Source: an uncultured Mucispirillum sp. (GTDB lineage Bacteria > Chrysiogenota > Deferribacteres > Deferribacterales > Mucispirillaceae). From it: a DNA stretch of 5,275 bases. Both the position numbers and the translations under genes were made by a program. The notes beneath the pieces are model-generated. The model was not told where the DNA came from. It was given only the letters and a program-made list of their open reading frames with translations, and ran no database searches. This document shows positions 5,275 through 5,275 of the stretch, one piece after another. Where the stretch lies: positions 1-5,275 of the forward strand of contig CAMWVK010000145.1 in the NCBI GenBank assembly GCA_947177675.1, in the 5' to 3' direction. The first letter of the stretch is position 1. Each line of letters opens with the position of its first letter.

Positions 5275-5275
5275 G

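Overview
This is an AT-rich bacterial window. Homopolymeric A/T runs are common in its spacers, and AT-ending codons dominate its genes. It carries three complete plus-strand genes, probable ends of two more genes cut by the window edges, and one repeat-like intergenic stretch. The organism cannot be fixed from the sequence. A bacterial-type (GT5) glycogen synthase in a very AT-rich genome would fit a gut-associated low-GC Gram-negative, such as a Mucispirillum-like deferribacterote or a Brachyspira-like spirochaete. That is a guess.

Layout: bases 1-83 look like the last 26 codons of an unidentified plus-strand gene. After a 153-base spacer comes glgA (237-1697), the only confidently named gene. 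It is full length with all expected nucleotide-sugar-binding motifs. A strong hairpin and then an A/T-rich hairpin with a T run follow it (1713-1765), so glgA probably ends its own transcription unit.

After a 185-base spacer comes a 787-codon gene (1883-4246). Its modular product has an unrecognised N-terminal domain, a long Lys/Glu-rich linker, one short Ala/Gly-rich hydrophobic segment, an array of about ten degenerate 26-residue repeats of the LRV (variant leucine-rich repeat) type, and an Asn/Gly/Ser-rich tail. Eighty bases later, on the same strand, lies a 186-codon gene for a cysteine-rich protein of unknown family (4327-4887). The two may form a small operon of unknown function. They are the least explained part of the window.

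The last 388 bases (4888-5275) hold no clear gene. They contain a block that is markedly richer in G+C than its surroundings (about 5001-5093) and resembles a dispersed intergenic repeat. Beyond it are a hairpin, an 11-codon ORF with a good ribosome binding site, and what may be the tail of a minus-strand gene running in from the right edge. Part of the GC-rich block is echoed just upstream of the 186-codon gene, where a ribosome binding site would be expected.

No RNA gene, CRISPR array, insertion sequence or recognisable defence cassette is seen. The LRV-repeat protein and its small neighbour are the best candidates for something undescribed, but the sequence alone does not show what they do.
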